Assembly: GCF_000429165.1 (NCBI RefSeq)
Contig: NZ_KE386853.1
Location: 75,694 to 139,693, forward strand
Length of the DNA stretch: 64,000 nt
Direction of reading: 5' to 3'
Origin: Acetobacter nitrogenifigens DSM 23921 = NBRC 105050
Lineage (GTDB): Bacteria > Pseudomonadota > Alphaproteobacteria > Acetobacterales > Acetobacteraceae
Within the stretch, counting starts at the first letter, position 1; every line of letters begins with the position of its first letter. Of this stretch, positions 46,038-57,111 are shown one piece after another. The translations under genes and the position numbers were made by a program. The notes beneath the pieces were generated by a model. That model worked only from the letters and a program-made list of their open reading frames with translations. It made no database searches and had not been told where the DNA came from.

Positions 46038-46621
46038 GCGCGCGGTTTCCACGGGTTGGGAACGCCAAGTCCTGCGAGTATGCGGGCCTCTTCCATCTCC
46101 ATGCGTCGGGCTTCTCCGGCCAGATGATGGTCGTGCCCATCGAGATGCAGGACGCCGTGCACGACAAGATGGGCGAGATGTTGCAGCGGTGAACGTCCGG
46201 CCGCGTGGGCCTCGCGGCGCACGGTCTCGAACGCCAGTACGATGTCGCCGCCAGCGTATCCGCCCGAAACCTCAAACGTCAGAACGTTGGTTGGCTTGTT
46301 GCGGCCACGGTGACGCGCGTTAAGGCGCTTCACGACGCGGTCGTTGGACAGGACTATTGTGTCGGGGCAGGGGGGCGAACCTTCCCCAAGCGCGGAGGAG
46401 CGCCGCGCGACGGCGCCGACGGCGCGGCGAATCGTGCGCTCGACGTTCGGGGCGCAGCCGCGCCAGCGAGCGTCCTCGATGATGATTTCGAACTCGCCCT
46501 CGGCCTGGGCGGAAAACCATCCGCTCAGGTCCGGGGCGTCCAGAGATCGGTCGCCGGTTAAAGCCGGGCCGTTATCCGCCGCGCCGTCAGGGGCGCGGCT
46601 GTCGCTACTTCGAGGTTCCAT
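46034..46621 (-). CDS. ybeY: Endoribonuclease/rRNA maturation factor YbeY
   Basis: The protein has about 195 residues and acts in 16S rRNA 3'-end processing and late ribosome quality control. The zinc motif is complete, [11 protein letters not shown], in the usual LVVHG context. [10 protein letters not shown] and GDIVLAFE are family segments. ATG 46621 is taken as start; it overlaps the end of phoH by 17 nt. The longer open frame upstream is shadow of phoH. The first 40 residues are Ala/Pro/Asp-rich and extend beyond the conserved domain. Confidence 0.94.
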   Translation of the reverse strand: MEPRSSDSRAPDGAADNGPALTGDRSLDAPDLSGWFSAQAEGEFEIIIEDARWRGCAPNVERTIRRAVGAVARRSSALGEGSPPCPDTIVLSNDRVVKRLNARHRGRNKPTNVLTFEVSGGYAGGDIVLAFETVRREAHAAGRSPLQHLAHLVVHGVLHLDGHDHHLAGEARRMEMEEARILAGLGVPNPWKPRA

Positions 46622-47783
46622 CGTGCTCCCGGCGGTGTCTGCTGCGGGAGGTGTCCCGTTCCGCCGCCGTTCTCTGATCATACGCGTCGACGATGCGCGC
46701 CACCAGCCTGTGACGCACGACATCGCGCGCGTCGAAACGATTGACGGCGATTCCGGAGACGCCTTCAAGCGTATCGAGCGCGTCCTGCAGCCCAGACACC
46801 ATGCCGCGCGGCAGGTCGACCTGACTGAGATCGCCTGTGACCACCATGCGCGTACCGTTGCCCATGCGGGTCAGGAACATCTTCATTTGCGCGGGGGTGG
46901 TGTTCTGCGCCTCGTCGAGAATGACATAGGCGTGGGCCAGGGTTCGACCGCGCATGAAGGCCAGCGGAGCCACCTCGATCTCGCCGGTCGCCATGCGCCG
47001 GATCACCTGATCGCCCGGCATCATGTCATGCAGCGCGTCGTAAAGCGGGCGGAGGTAGGGGTCGATCTTGTCCTTCATATCGCCGGGCAGGAAGCCAAGA
47101 CGTTCGCCGGCCTCAACGGCAGGACGGGAGAGGACGATGCGGTCGACCTGTCCCGCCTGAAGCATCGCCACGGCTTGCGCGACGGCGAGATAGGTCTTGC
47201 CTGTGCCCGCCGGGCCGATGCCGAACACCATCTCCTTGCGGGCGAGCATGTCCATGTAGGCTGCCTGTCCGGCTGAACGCGGCTCGATTGCGCCGCGTTT
47301 GGTTCGGATCGCAGGCAGATCGTTGAGTGGCAGGCGGGGGCCTTCTGCATCGGCGACCGGTGCGCGCGGAGTGGCGGAAGGCGGAGCGCCGGGCGAGCTT
47401 TCGCGAAGCGCCGCGTGGATGTCGGACAGCCGGATGGCGGCGTCGATTTCTGACGTGTCGATCACGCCGCCACGTTCGAGCTTGCGATAAAGGGCGGTCA
47501 ATGCCGAGTGGGCGAGCGCCACGCGGCCAGGATCGCCGGAAATCGATATGCGGTTGCCGCGATGCGCCAGTCTGACGCCCAGCCCCTCTTCCATGTGGTG
47601 CAGATGTCGATCCCTGTCGCCGACCAGACGCGCCAGAAGCGCATTGTCGCCGAACTGCAGCGTCGTCGGCTTGCGGGCGCCGTCATGCGCATTCGCAGGA
47701 GCCGTGCTGGCGAGGGAGGGAGAGCCGGCTGGGCCGGCGCGGAAGGGGGCTGGGGTCGCTATCTGGGTCAAGTGGGCGCGCAC
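46605..47783 (-). CDS. ybeZ: PhoH family ATPase (YbeZ type)
   Basis: The 392-residue cytoplasmic ATPase is believed to work with YbeY in RNA metabolism. Walker A is GPAGTGKT, Walker B is VILDEAQN, and the sensor-like [12 protein letters not shown] is intact. The N-terminal part has a KH-like RNA-binding look ([24 protein letters not shown]). The start is uncertain: GTG 47783 has AAGGA directly against it, while TTG 47771 has a better-spaced box and a TTGA overlap with the miaB stop. Either way it is coupled to miaB. Confidence 0.93.
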   Translation of the reverse strand: MRAHLTQIATPAPFRAGPAGSPSLASTAPANAHDGARKPTTLQFGDNALLARLVGDRDRHLHHMEEGLGVRLAHRGNRISISGDPGRVALAHSALTALYRKLERGGVIDTSEIDAAIRLSDIHAALRESSPGAPPSATPRAPVADAEGPRLPLNDLPAIRTKRGAIEPRSAGQAAYMDMLARKEMVFGIGPAGTGKTYLAVAQAVAMLQAGQVDRIVLSRPAVEAGERLGFLPGDMKDKIDPYLRPLYDALHDMMPGDQVIRRMATGEIEVAPLAFMRGRTLAHAYVILDEAQNTTPAQMKMFLTRMGNGTRMVVTGDLSQVDLPRGMVSGLQDALDTLEGVSGIAVNRFDARDVVRHRLVARIVDAYDQRTAAERDTSRSRHRREHDGTSK

Positions 47784-49264
47784 TCCTTGACGAGGGTTCC
47801 TGCCAGAGAATTGCTGAATCGCGCGTCGAGCCTCACCGGGCGCTCGACGCCGATCAGGGTGTCCGGTCCGTCAACATGGACGGGCTGGAGCCATGGGGAC
47901 CTGCCGACCATCTGGCCGGGCTTGCGCCCGCGCCCGGTGAACAGGACAGGCGCCGTCAATCCGACGACCGAGGCGTTGAAGGCGTCCTGCTGCTCGCGCA
48001 GAAGGGCCTGCAGGGCCTGCAGCCGCTCGTCCTTCACTGTCTCGGCGACCTGGCGCGGAGCGCCTGCCGCCGGGGTGCCCGGGCGGATCGAATATTTGAA
48101 GGAGTAGGCCAGAGCGAACCCGACATCGCGGATCAGGGCCATGGTGGCCTCGAAATCCTCGTCGGTCTCTCCCGGGTGCCCCACGATGAAATCAGAGGAC
48201 AGCGCGATATCCGGCCGCGCTTCGCGGAGTTTCTCGACGAGACGTCGATATTCGTCGGCCGTGTGTCCCCGGTTCATAGCCTTCAGGATCGTGTCCGAAC
48301 CCGACTGCACCGGAAGATGCAGGAACGGCATCAACGCGGGCAGGTCGCGATGGGCGGCGATCAGATCGTCGCCCATGTCACGCGGATGGGACGTCGTGTA
48401 GCGGATGCGCGCCAGGCCGGGGATCGAGGACAGCGCTTCCGCCAGACGGGCGAGCCCCCATATGCGGCCGTCCGGCCCCTCGCCGTGATAGGCGTTGACG
48501 TTCTGGCCAAGCAGGGTGATTTCGCGCACCCCGCTTTCCGCCATCCGCCGCGCTTCCGCCAGAACCGACGCCACGGCGCGGCTGGCTTCGGCGCCGCGCG
48601 TGTAGGGAACGACGCAGAAGGAACAGAATTTGTCGCAGCCTTCCTGCACCGTCAGGAACGCAGTGACGTTGCCCTGAGTCTGCGGCGCCGCGGCTTCCGG
48701 CAGGAAGTCGAATTTCTGCTCGGCCGGGAAATCCGTGTCGATGACCGATCCGCCCGCCCGGGCGGCTCGCGCCACCATTTCCGGCAAACGGTGATAGGTC
48801 TGTGGGCCGAGCACGATGTCGACGTAGGGCGCCCGCTTGAGGATCTGCTCGCCTTCCGCCTGCGCCACGCACCCGGCCACGGCGAGGACGGTCGGTCGCC
48901 CGTCCGCTTTCCGCTCCTCCTTGATCAGCCGCAGCCGCCCGAGTTCGGAGAACACTTTTTCCGCCGCGCGGTCGCGGATGTGGCAGGTGTTGAGAATGAT
49001 CATGTCCGCGTCGGACGCGGACTCGACGGGCGCGTATCCGAGAGGACGCAGCACGTCAGTCATGCGGGCGCTGTCGTACACGTTCATCTGGCAGCCCCAG
49101 GTGATCATGTGCAGTCCACGGGCCGACCCGGCGAGCGGCCCGGCTTCCGCCCCGCCAGCCTGCGAGGATTCGGACCCATATGTCCGCGCATCCGCGTTCT
49201 GGGTGAGGGGGGGGAGTAGGTCAGTCGTCACAGTCGCGCTCGTTCCGGCAAGCCGCCGGACCAT
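47768..49264 (-). CDS. miaB: tRNA-2-methylthio-N6-dimethylallyladenosine synthase MiaB
   Basis: This 498-residue radical-SAM methylthiotransferase modifies A37 of tRNAs reading UNN codons. The N-terminal UPF0004 domain supplies three Cys ([22 protein letters not shown]) for the auxiliary cluster. The radical-SAM triad is [15 protein letters not shown], and a TRAM domain ends the protein. A 45-residue Ala/Ser/Gly-rich N-terminal stretch precedes the conserved HMITWGC; ATG 49264 is used, but a later start (GTG near 49231) is possible. It heads the miaB-phoH-ybeY-corC operon. Confidence 0.96.
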   Translation of the reverse strand: MVRRLAGTSATVTTDLLPPLTQNADARTYGSESSQAGGAEAGPLAGSARGLHMITWGCQMNVYDSARMTDVLRPLGYAPVESASDADMIILNTCHIRDRAAEKVFSELGRLRLIKEERKADGRPTVLAVAGCVAQAEGEQILKRAPYVDIVLGPQTYHRLPEMVARAARAGGSVIDTDFPAEQKFDFLPEAAAPQTQGNVTAFLTVQEGCDKFCSFCVVPYTRGAEASRAVASVLAEARRMAESGVREITLLGQNVNAYHGEGPDGRIWGLARLAEALSSIPGLARIRYTTSHPRDMGDDLIAAHRDLPALMPFLHLPVQSGSDTILKAMNRGHTADEYRRLVEKLREARPDIALSSDFIVGHPGETDEDFEATMALIRDVGFALAYSFKYSIRPGTPAAGAPRQVAETVKDERLQALQALLREQQDAFNASVVGLTAPVLFTGRGRKPGQMVGRSPWLQPVHVDGPDTLIGVERPVRLDARFSNSLAGTLVKECAPT

Positions 49265-49448
49265 TCCGTGCGACCAGTCGAAGAAATCGTTTGGCCGCGC
49301 GCTTCGGTCAAGACCCTCGGCCTGTCAGACCGACGAATTTGGCCGTCTCGCAATGCATCGACATGGTGGACGTCAGAACGCCTCTCCGCCGCAATGTGAC
49401 ACGCTCAGGCTCTTCGCGATTCCCATCGCATCAGACGCCGCTACGTCA

Positions 49449-50543
49449 TCAGGCAAAAGATGGGTTGGCCTTGTCAAGAGAAGCTTGGGTTACCGTCTCG
49501 TTCCCGGTCGCGCTTTCAGTAGATGATGCGGCCCAGGTCGCGCTTGAGGGCAGGGTCCATTCGGGGGCTTGCGGGATGTCGTTCTGCCTCAGACGCGCGG
49601 CGCCGTCGCTCACAGCCTTCCAGGCGGCCTGCGCCAGCGCCTTGCGGCTCGGGAAATCTTCCGGGTCGAGCGGCTCATGGAGCAGCACGCTCGCGCGCAT
49701 CGAACGCCAGTGCACGAGCTGCCATACATGGGGCCCCAGATCCATGTCGCCGTACCACGCGAACACATTGCGCTTCGCGCGGCCAATCGGCATGCCGTCG
49801 AGCCGATCGAACACCACCGAAACCGGCTGGATCAATGGCGTCATGCCGGGCGGAAACTCCGCCTGCGCCGCGTCGTCGCCTTCAAGCGCGGCGCGCGCTT
49901 TCGCTGAAAGCCGGGGCGGCTTCGCGATTGCGAAGAAGGCGGACATGAATGGCAGGACGCGCGACCCGTCTGAGGACGTCCCCTCCGGGAACAGGATCAG
50001 ATTGTCGCCTCCAGCCAGACGAGAGACCATTTCGTCCCGCTCCCGCCCGGTCGTGTTGCGTTGCCTGCTGACGAAGATGGTTCTGCCAATATGGGAAATC
50101 GTGCCCATGATCGGCCAGTTTTCGATGTCGCCTTTCGCCACGAACACGGATGGCAGAAGCGCGCCGAGCACCGGCACGTCCAGCCAGGTGGAGTGGTTCG
50201 CAACGTAGATAACCGGGCGATCGCCTCGGGCCCTTGCTCGGGCGCCGCCGACAGTCCCTGCGCGTCGCCCGATCACATTGATGTCCAGCGAGAGAAGGAT
50301 GCACAGTCCGCGCCAGATCACCCGCGTCCATCTGATCTTGGCCGTGCCGGGCACAGGCAGAAGGCAGGCTTCGAAACCGACGGACGACAACACCCACACA
50401 ACGATTGCAGACAGACGCATGATCGCCCGCACCCGCTTGAATACGCCCTTTGTGGGTGGAGGCGGAGAGCGGTCATACTCTGGATCGTGCGCGTCGATCC
50501 GGTAAGGGGGCGTCGCGCGTCGGCTAGCCGGGCGGGACGTCAT
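49449..50543 (-). CDS. plsC: PlsC-type 1-acyl-glycerol-3-phosphate acyltransferase
   Basis: The 364-residue membrane acyltransferase makes phosphatidic acid or a related lysolipid product. The catalytic motif NHSTWLD (H-x4-D) is near residue 116, and the glycerol-phosphate motif FPEGTSSDGSRV near 186. A hydrophobic anchor (LSAIVVWVLSSVGFEACLLP) lies at about 44-63. The C-terminal 50 residues are Ser/Thr/Ala-rich and unconserved. An ornithine-lipid acyltransferase (OlsA) is an alternative reading. It lies 184 nt before miaB in the same direction. Confidence 0.9.
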   Translation of the reverse strand: MTSRPASRRATPPYRIDAHDPEYDRSPPPPTKGVFKRVRAIMRLSAIVVWVLSSVGFEACLLPVPGTAKIRWTRVIWRGLCILLSLDINVIGRRAGTVGGARARARGDRPVIYVANHSTWLDVPVLGALLPSVFVAKGDIENWPIMGTISHIGRTIFVSRQRNTTGRERDEMVSRLAGGDNLILFPEGTSSDGSRVLPFMSAFFAIAKPPRLSAKARAALEGDDAAQAEFPPGMTPLIQPVSVVFDRLDGMPIGRAKRNVFAWYGDMDLGPHVWQLVHWRSMRASVLLHEPLDPEDFPSRKALAQAAWKAVSDGAARLRQNDIPQAPEWTLPSSATWAASSTESATGNETVTQASLDKANPSFA

Positions 50544-50768
50544 GGCGCGCAGCCCGCAAGCGTCGCGAAAGGAGGGGAAGCGGCCCGGCGGCGGCGGTGA
50601 ACCGAAATCATTCGCTTCTCATAGCCCCAAACGCACTGACGGGACAACGAGAGGCAACGTGCAGGACGCAGGCGCGTTTGGCTCGCTTAACCTTTGTCCC
50701 AATTTGGCCCCGATTGTGTCAGTAAGGACTTGGTATAGAGCGAATCGTTTCGAGGCGCGGCGGATCAG

Positions 50769-52796
50769 GTGGGAGAGGCATTGCAGGGGGTAGGGTTTGA
50801 AGCGGCGTGCGGAAGGTCGGTCGGCAGGGGGGATCGCTTCCGGCGTCGCAAACACTGGATCGTAGGGGCTCTGACATTCGTAGGCGTCGCTTTCGCCTGC
50901 ACGACGGCCAACGCTGCGGCCAGCGGCGGCGCGAAGCCTGCGGCGTCGGCCCCAGTCGGGCAGACGATTCCGTACGCCACCAAGATCGCCGCTTCAGGCG
51001 ACGGTGATCTGGATGCGGCGATCAACGCCTCTTCTGATCTTCTTAGTCTGCAAAAGACGCAGGCAGTCGGGCCGTTTGCGTTGGCGGGGCGCATTCGCAG
51101 CGACTACGGGCGAGTGAAGACCGCGCTCGAGAGCTTCGGCTATTACGACGGCGCCGCGACAATCACCGTGCAGCGGCCAAAATCGGCCCAAAATCCACAG
51201 GACTCCAGTATTCAGGGCAACGACATCGGTCTGCCTCAATGGCTCGCGGATACGCCCAAGGGCGTGACGCTGAAAATCTCGATCTCGGTCAAACGAGGCC
51301 CGCAATATGCAATCGGCGCGATCTCCATGACTGCTGCCGACGGAAAAGGTCAGGTCACGCTTTCGGACAGCGAAAGGCAGGCTTTCGGCCTCAAGACGGG
51401 GAACCCGGCGATCGCGGCGACGGTGCTCTCCGCCGGAGGTTCTCTTGAGACCCGCTTGAAGGAAGAAGGGCATCCGCTCGCCGCCGTGGCGACGCCGACC
51501 GCCTATCTTCGGCCGACGACCCGAACGCTCGACCTGCGGTTCCCGGTGACGATAGGTCCGCGAGCCAATATCGGCGCGATCTCTCTGGATGGGCTGCAGC
51601 GTACGCATCCGGCTTTCATCAGACGCGCCATGACCGTGGCGCCGGGGCAGTTGTATCAGCCGTCGAAAATCGAGGACGCGAGGCAGGGGCTGGCTTCGCT
51701 CGGCGTCTTTTCGACTGTCGGCGTGAAGGACGCGCCCAAGCTCGCCCCCGATGGCACGATGCCCCTGACGTTCAATTTTCAGGAGGCCAAACGCCATTCG
51801 ATCGGCGCCGAAGTCGCCTACTCCACTGACCTTGGCGGTCGGGTCGGGGCGACGTGGACGCATTACAACCTGTTCGGCAATGCCGAGCGCCTGCGCCTTA
51901 CGGCGCTGGTGACGGGGCTGGGCGGGTCCGCGCAGCAGGGGCTCGGCTACGACGTCTACGCCGATCTTTTCAAGCCGGATTTTCCGGGGAAAAACCAGAA
52001 CGCCAGCTTCCGCGTCGAAGGCCTGCGCCAGCTTTTCTATTCCTATCGCCAGACTGCGTTGCTCGCGCGCGCCGGCATCGTGCGTCGTTTGAATAAATAC
52101 TGGAACGTGAACTACGGAGTGGCCGCTGAACAGGAAAGCATCAACCAGTTCGGCGTGACGCGCGATTACACGCTGGTGTTCGCCCCGCTGACGGCCACGT
52201 TCGACAACACCGAAGTCTCTTCGCCGCTTGTGCCTGCGACGCATGGTTTCCGCGTCTCCCTGAGCGCCACACCGTCGGCTTCGGTCATCAACCACACATC
52301 GTTCTTCGCGTTGCTGCAGGCGAACGCCTCCACCTATTTCGATCTCGCCCGTTTCGGACTGAGCAAGGAGGGGCGCAGCGTCTTCGCCTTTCGGGCCATC
52401 GTCGGCAGCGTTCAGGGCGCGTCGACTTACGATATTCCGCCCGACCAACGCCTGTATGGCGGCGGCAGCGCCACGATCCGTGGCTTTCGATATCAGGGCG
52501 TCGGTCCCCAGTTTGCAGGCACCAAATACGCCATCGGCGGCACATCCCTCGATGCCGGAACGGTCGAATTCCGGCAACGCATCCTGAGCAGCTTCGGCGC
52601 GGCCGCGTTCGTCGACGCCGGGCAGGTCGGGTCGGGCAGTTCGCCCTTCACCGGCACGCTGCGCGTCGGGGCAGGCGGCGGCGTTCGTTATTATACCCCC
52701 ATAGGACCAATCCGTCTGGATATCGCCGTGCCGCTCAACCGGCCGCCGCGGGGCGATAAATGGGAATTGTACATCGGTCTCGGGGAGACGTTCTGA
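50769..52796 (+). CDS. tamA: Outer-membrane assembly protein TamA (BamA superfamily)
   Basis: The protein has about 675 residues. With TamB it moves or inserts substrates at the outer membrane. A basic start and hydrophobic core (IVGALTFVGVAFACTTANA) form a signal peptide with cleavage near residue 50. POTRA-like repeats cover about 90-350. The C-terminal barrel of the Omp85 type spans about 350-675, with RLYGGGSATIRGF (the lid-lock R-G-F motif) and the final GPIRLDIAVPLNRPP. The GTG at 50769 is the best start, though its ribosome-binding site is weak. The tamB start overlaps the stop by one base. Confidence 0.92.
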   Translation: MGEALQGVGFEAACGRSVGRGDRFRRRKHWIVGALTFVGVAFACTTANAAASGGAKPAASAPVGQTIPYATKIAASGDGDLDAAINASSDLLSLQKTQAVGPFALAGRIRSDYGRVKTALESFGYYDGAATITVQRPKSAQNPQDSSIQGNDIGLPQWLADTPKGVTLKISISVKRGPQYAIGAISMTAADGKGQVTLSDSERQAFGLKTGNPAIAATVLSAGGSLETRLKEEGHPLAAVATPTAYLRPTTRTLDLRFPVTIGPRANIGAISLDGLQRTHPAFIRRAMTVAPGQLYQPSKIEDARQGLASLGVFSTVGVKDAPKLAPDGTMPLTFNFQEAKRHSIGAEVAYSTDLGGRVGATWTHYNLFGNAERLRLTALVTGLGGSAQQGLGYDVYADLFKPDFPGKNQNASFRVEGLRQLFYSYRQTALLARAGIVRRLNKYWNVNYGVAAEQESINQFGVTRDYTLVFAPLTATFDNTEVSSPLVPATHGFRVSLSATPSASVINHTSFFALLQANASTYFDLARFGLSKEGRSVFAFRAIVGSVQGASTYDIPPDQRLYGGGSATIRGFRYQGVGPQFAGTKYAIGGTSLDAGTVEFRQRILSSFGAAAFVDAGQVGSGSSPFTGTLRVGAGGGVRYYTPIGPIRLDIAVPLNRPPRGDKWELYIGLGETF

Positions 52797-55700
52797 TGGT
52801 TGACGCCCCCCGCGAATCTCTTCGCCCCCAGGACGAGTCGCCCGAAACGCCCCCGCAGCGCTCGCTGACGCGGCGCATCCTGCGCGGCGCCGGTTTCACC
52901 GTTGCTGGCCTGTTCGGCTTCGTCGTGCTGACGCTCGTGGTTGCGCTGGTCGGCGCGAATGTCGATCCCGGACGGAGGTTCATAGAGCGGCAGGCTCTTT
53001 CGCTAACGGGCGGCATGGTGAAAATCACCGGCCTGTCAGGGCGTTTTCCGGACGCTCTGCATATCCAGAAGATAGAGTTGCACGACGCGAAAGGCGCCTG
53101 GCTGACGCTCGACAATCTTGTCCTCGACTGGTCGCCTCTCGCGCTGGTCGGGCGCAGCACGCATGTTGAAAAGCTCGCCTTTGATCGTCTGGCGATCCCG
53201 CGTCTGCCTGCGACGGAGGCTTCCAGCACGACGCAGGTGACGAAGTCTTCGCCCACGCACACGGGACTTTCCATCAGGCTGGATCAGGTCGACGGACGCA
53301 GGATCGAGGTCGGCGCGCCGGTCGCGGGCGTCGCGGCGGCGCTGTCGCTGTCCGGTCACGCGCGTATCGGCGACCTCGACGGTCTTTTGAACGGTGTGTC
53401 GTTCGCGAAACTGCCCCCCGCAGATGTCGCTATTGACGTGAATCGCCTCGACGCTGCGGGGCGCCTTACGGTGGCGGCGCGAACAGAAGCGGCGCATCTG
53501 GCGATCAGGTTGTCGGCGCAGGACGGCAAGGACGGGTTCGTCGCCAGCATGGCGAAAATGCCGGAATTGACCCCGCTCGCCATGAACATGACGCTCTCCG
53601 GTCCGACAGATCATGCTGCGCTTGACGTGCATGCGACGGCGGGGGCCGTGACGGCGTCCGTGACCGGGGCGCTGAACCTGCTGAAGAACGTCGCAGATAT
53701 CAACGCCAGCGTAAGAGCCCCGGCGATGACGCCGATGACTGGCGTCAGCTGGAATTCGGTTGCGCTCGACGCGAAACTGAACGGCGCGATGAGTGCGCCG
53801 TCGGGTAACGCCACGCTCGCCATAGACAGTCTCGTTGCGGGATCGGCTCAGGTCGGCTCTCTTGCAGCGCAGTTCGACGGGCTTGGAACAGGGCAATCGC
53901 CCGATGTGCTTCATCTGCACGCCACGGCGAACGGTCTGCGTATTCCCGGCGGCAATCCGACCCTTCTGGCGGCGGCGCCGGTCCAGATCGATGCGACGTT
54001 CGCGCCCGGTCAGACGACGAAACCCGCGACGCTGGACGTATCTCATCCTCTTCTGCATGTGACCGCGCAGGCCGATACAGCGCCTGCGGTTAAGGGGCGT
54101 GCGACGGCGGACCTGCCGGATCTCGCGCCGCTGGCGGCGATGGGCGGGCAGAAGCTCGGAGGTCATGCGGCTTTCGATGCGACGTTCGCCTTGCCGCCGT
54201 CTGCGTCGTCCAGCAGTCCGGACGCCGTAACGACGCTCGCCCTGAACGGCACGCTGGCTGCGAAAAGCGGCCTGCCGCAGGCGGTCGCGCTTATCGGCGA
54301 CGTCGGCAAGCTTTCCGCCCGCGTGACGATGCACCCTGAGGGCGCAGGCAAGGTCGTGCATATCGACACGCTGACGCTCGACGGACGCGCTTTGCACCTT
54401 TCCGCCAGCGGCGACGCCACGCAGAAGGACGCCGCGACGACGGTCGAAGTCAAAGCTGCGCTGGCCCTGCCGGACCTTTCTGCGGCTGCGCCCAGTCTGC
54501 GCGGTTCGGCCAAACTCGATCTCGCGGCGAATGGTCCCACGAACGATCTTGCGGCCACGGCGCATCTGGCCACGGATTTCGGCACTGCGACGATGCCCAA
54601 AGGTCCTCTGACGTTAGACGCGACGCTCGCGCATTTGCCGGGCGCTCCGAGCGGCCACGTTACGGCCGACGGAACGCTCGACAAGGCGCCTCTCGCGCTC
54701 GATCTGGCTCTGGCGCAGGACCAGGCGGGCACGCGCCATGTATCTCTGAACAAGTTCGACTGGAACAGCGCGCATGGCGAAGGCGCTCTTGACCTGCCCG
54801 CCGGCCGCAAGATTCCGCTGGGGACGATCAATCTGCGCGTGGCGCGTCTCGCCGATCTGCGCAATCTGATCGGGCAGCCGATTGCGGGCGCGCTTTCGGC
54901 TTCTGTCCACACGACGGAGGCCACGGCGAGCGCGCCAGTGCAGGCGGCGATCAAGATCGATGGTAATGCAGCGCTTGCGCCATACAGCGTGGGTAAACTG
55001 TCGCTTTCGGGTGTCGTCACGGATCCAGAAAACGCGCCGTCCGCCAATTTGACGCTCGCGCTGGACAAGGTTGCGGCGCCGTCGGTGGCCGGGTCTTTGA
55101 ACGCGACGGTCAAGGGGCCGCAGACAGCGCTCGCCACGACCGCGCAGGCGCGTTTCAGCGAGCTTTACGGTGCCCCCGGTCAGCTTGATCTCTCTGCGTT
55201 GGTCGATGTTCCGGGGAAACAGGTGCGGATCGACCGCCTTGCTGCGACGGCGAAAGGTGAGGCGTTGAAGCTTCTGGCGCCCGCAAAGGTCAGCTACGGC
55301 GAAAAGATGGGCGTCGATCATCTGCGCCTGACTCTCGCGCCGCCGGGCGTTGCGCCTGCGACGATCGACGTTGCCGGAACGATGAAACCCGCGCTCGCCG
55401 TGACGGCTTCCGTGCGTAATCTCACGCCCGCGCTTGCTCGTCCGTTCGCGCCGACGCTGCACGCGGCAGGAAGCATCTCGGCGGACGCAGCGCTCAGCGG
55501 CGCGCTCGCCGCGCCGCGCGGTAAGGTTACGGTGCAAGCGCGCGATTTGCGTATGCTGGACGGAGACGCGGCGTCGCTTCCGCCTGCCCATATCGACGCA
55601 TCGGCCAATCTTGGGGGCGCCAACGCCGCCATCGACGCGCGGATTGGGGCAGGGCCGAAGCTCGATCTGTCTGCGTCCGGCACTGTTCCGCTTTCGGCGA

Positions 55701-57031
55701 CTGGTCCGCTCAACGTGCGAAGTACAGGCGCGCTCGATCTCTCGCTGGCGAACGCAGTGTTGGGGGCGAGTGGACGCCAGGCGCTCGGCGAATTGCGCTT
55801 CGCGTTGAACGTAGCCGGCACGGCGGCCAAACCTGACGCGAGTGGAACGGTCACGCTTCACGGCGGAGACGTGCAGGATTTTGCTCAGGGCGTGCATATC
55901 CAGAACATAGAGGCGTCGATCGCGGCCCAGCACGATACGATTGCGATCCAGTCCTTCACGGCGAAGGCGGGCGCCGGAACGATCGCGTTGGCCGGAACTG
56001 TCGGCGCGTTCGCGCCGGGCATGCCGGTGAACCTGCATTTCACGGCGAACAAGGCGCAGCCTGTCGCGAGCGATCTTCTGACGGCCATCATCAATTCGGA
56101 CATCGTGGTGAAGGGGCAGGCGGATACGCGGATCGACGTCGCTGGATCGATCGATTTGCCCAACGTGGAGATCAATATCCCGAATTCGATGCCCGGCTCC
56201 GTCGCCACGCTCAACGTCGTGCGGCCCGGAGACAAGCCGCCAGCACCCGAAACAACGTCCACCGGCTCCCGGGTCATTGCTCTGGACATAGCGGTCAAAT
56301 CGCCGGGATCGTTCTTCGTTCGCGGTCACGGTCTCGATGCAGAAATGGCGGGCAAGCTGCATGTGGGCGGCGTCGCCTCAGCTCCACAGATCAGCGGCGG
56401 ATTCGACATGCGTCGCGGGATTTTCGATCTGGCTGGCATCTCGCTGAATTTCACGCGCGGGAAGGTGGCCTTCAATGGTAGCGGCGTTAACCACAAGCTC
56501 GACCCGACGCTGGATTTCGAGGCGCAACGCAACGTCAACGGCCAGACGGCGATGCTCAAGGTGGGCGGGTACGCCAGCGATCCGAAGATCAGCTTCGACT
56601 CCATCCCGTCTCTGCCGCAGGATCAGGTGCTGGCCATGCTTCTTTTCGGCACCGACGCGCATTCGCTGTCGAGCACGCAGATGGCGGAAATTGGCGTCGC
56701 GCTGGCGACGTTGACCGGCGGGTCGGCGTTCGATCCTCTGGGCGCCGCGCGTAAATCGCTCGGGCTGGATCGTCTCGCGATTGGCGGTGGTTCAGGCGTG
56801 GGCAATGGCGGAACCAGTATCGAAGCCGGAAAATACGTCATGAAGGGCGTTTATGTCGGCGCGAAACAGGCGACTTCTGGCTCCGGTTCGCAGGCCCAGG
56901 TTCAGGTCGATCTGACGAAGCAACTGAAGCTGAATACGACGGTTGGCACAGGGGGCACCGTAACGGGGTTCACGACGCCGGAGAACGATCCGGGGAGCAG
57001 CGTCGGATTGCTCTGGCAATATCGCTATTGA
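52796..57031 (+). CDS. tamB: Translocation/assembly module protein TamB
   Basis: This is a very long AsmA-like bridge protein of about 1411 residues. One N-terminal transmembrane segment (about 31-53, FTVAGLFGFVVLTLVVALV) anchors it in the inner membrane. The rest is repetitive beta-strand sequence spanning the periplasm as a hydrophobic groove. The conserved C-terminal TamB domain (about 1130-1411) contains FDMRRGIFDLAGISLNFTRG, DPKISFDSIPSLPQDQVL and ends SSVGLLWQYRY. ATG 52796 overlaps the tamA stop (TGATG) and has GGGGAG upstream. It may move phospholipids or outer-membrane proteins; recent work on the family supports lipid transport. Confidence 0.95.
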   Translation: MVDAPRESLRPQDESPETPPQRSLTRRILRGAGFTVAGLFGFVVLTLVVALVGANVDPGRRFIERQALSLTGGMVKITGLSGRFPDALHIQKIELHDAKGAWLTLDNLVLDWSPLALVGRSTHVEKLAFDRLAIPRLPATEASSTTQVTKSSPTHTGLSIRLDQVDGRRIEVGAPVAGVAAALSLSGHARIGDLDGLLNGVSFAKLPPADVAIDVNRLDAAGRLTVAARTEAAHLAIRLSAQDGKDGFVASMAKMPELTPLAMNMTLSGPTDHAALDVHATAGAVTASVTGALNLLKNVADINASVRAPAMTPMTGVSWNSVALDAKLNGAMSAPSGNATLAIDSLVAGSAQVGSLAAQFDGLGTGQSPDVLHLHATANGLRIPGGNPTLLAAAPVQIDATFAPGQTTKPATLDVSHPLLHVTAQADTAPAVKGRATADLPDLAPLAAMGGQKLGGHAAFDATFALPPSASSSSPDAVTTLALNGTLAAKSGLPQAVALIGDVGKLSARVTMHPEGAGKVVHIDTLTLDGRALHLSASGDATQKDAATTVEVKAALALPDLSAAAPSLRGSAKLDLAANGPTNDLAATAHLATDFGTATMPKGPLTLDATLAHLPGAPSGHVTADGTLDKAPLALDLALAQDQAGTRHVSLNKFDWNSAHGEGALDLPAGRKIPLGTINLRVARLADLRNLIGQPIAGALSASVHTTEATASAPVQAAIKIDGNAALAPYSVGKLSLSGVVTDPENAPSANLTLALDKVAAPSVAGSLNATVKGPQTALATTAQARFSELYGAPGQLDLSALVDVPGKQVRIDRLAATAKGEALKLLAPAKVSYGEKMGVDHLRLTLAPPGVAPATIDVAGTMKPALAVTASVRNLTPALARPFAPTLHAAGSISADAALSGALAAPRGKVTVQARDLRMLDGDAASLPPAHIDASANLGGANAAIDARIGAGPKLDLSASGTVPLSATGPLNVRSTGALDLSLANAVLGASGRQALGELRFALNVAGTAAKPDASGTVTLHGGDVQDFAQGVHIQNIEASIAAQHDTIAIQSFTAKAGAGTIALAGTVGAFAPGMPVNLHFTANKAQPVASDLLTAIINSDIVVKGQADTRIDVAGSIDLPNVEINIPNSMPGSVATLNVVRPGDKPPAPETTSTGSRVIALDIAVKSPGSFFVRGHGLDAEMAGKLHVGGVASAPQISGGFDMRRGIFDLAGISLNFTRGKVAFNGSGVNHKLDPTLDFEAQRNVNGQTAMLKVGGYASDPKISFDSIPSLPQDQVLAMLLFGTDAHSLSSTQMAEIGVALATLTGGSAFDPLGAARKSLGLDRLAIGGGSGVGNGGTSIEAGKYVMKGVYVGAKQATSGSGSQAQVQVDLTKQLKLNTTVGTGGTVTGFTTPENDPGSSVGLLWQYRY

Positions 57032-57056
57032 AATCTGATCGATCTCAGTGACCGGT

Positions 57057-57111
57057 AGGCGAGAGGGGGGAGACGAGTTGGCGGTAGAGTGGTCCACCGT
57101 CTCCCTCGCCT
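57057..57111 (+). terminator. Imperfect hairpin after tamB
   Basis: The arms around 57057-57075 and 57098-57111 pair over 14 positions with a 5-nt bulge (AGGCGAG ... GAGACG against CGTCTCCCTCGCCT). It lies 26 nt after the tamB stop. No T tract. The rest of the 298-nt gap to rppH is without features. Confidence 0.4.

Noticed and set aside
47876-49219. 447-codon plus-strand frame over miaB
   Set aside because: Antisense to MiaB, which has all three Cys of the auxiliary cluster and the radical-SAM motif on the minus strand.
53036-56362. Two long minus-strand frames antisense to tamB
   Set aside because: They are shadow frames of the repetitive, G+C-rich tamB sequence, made of Arg-rich runs.
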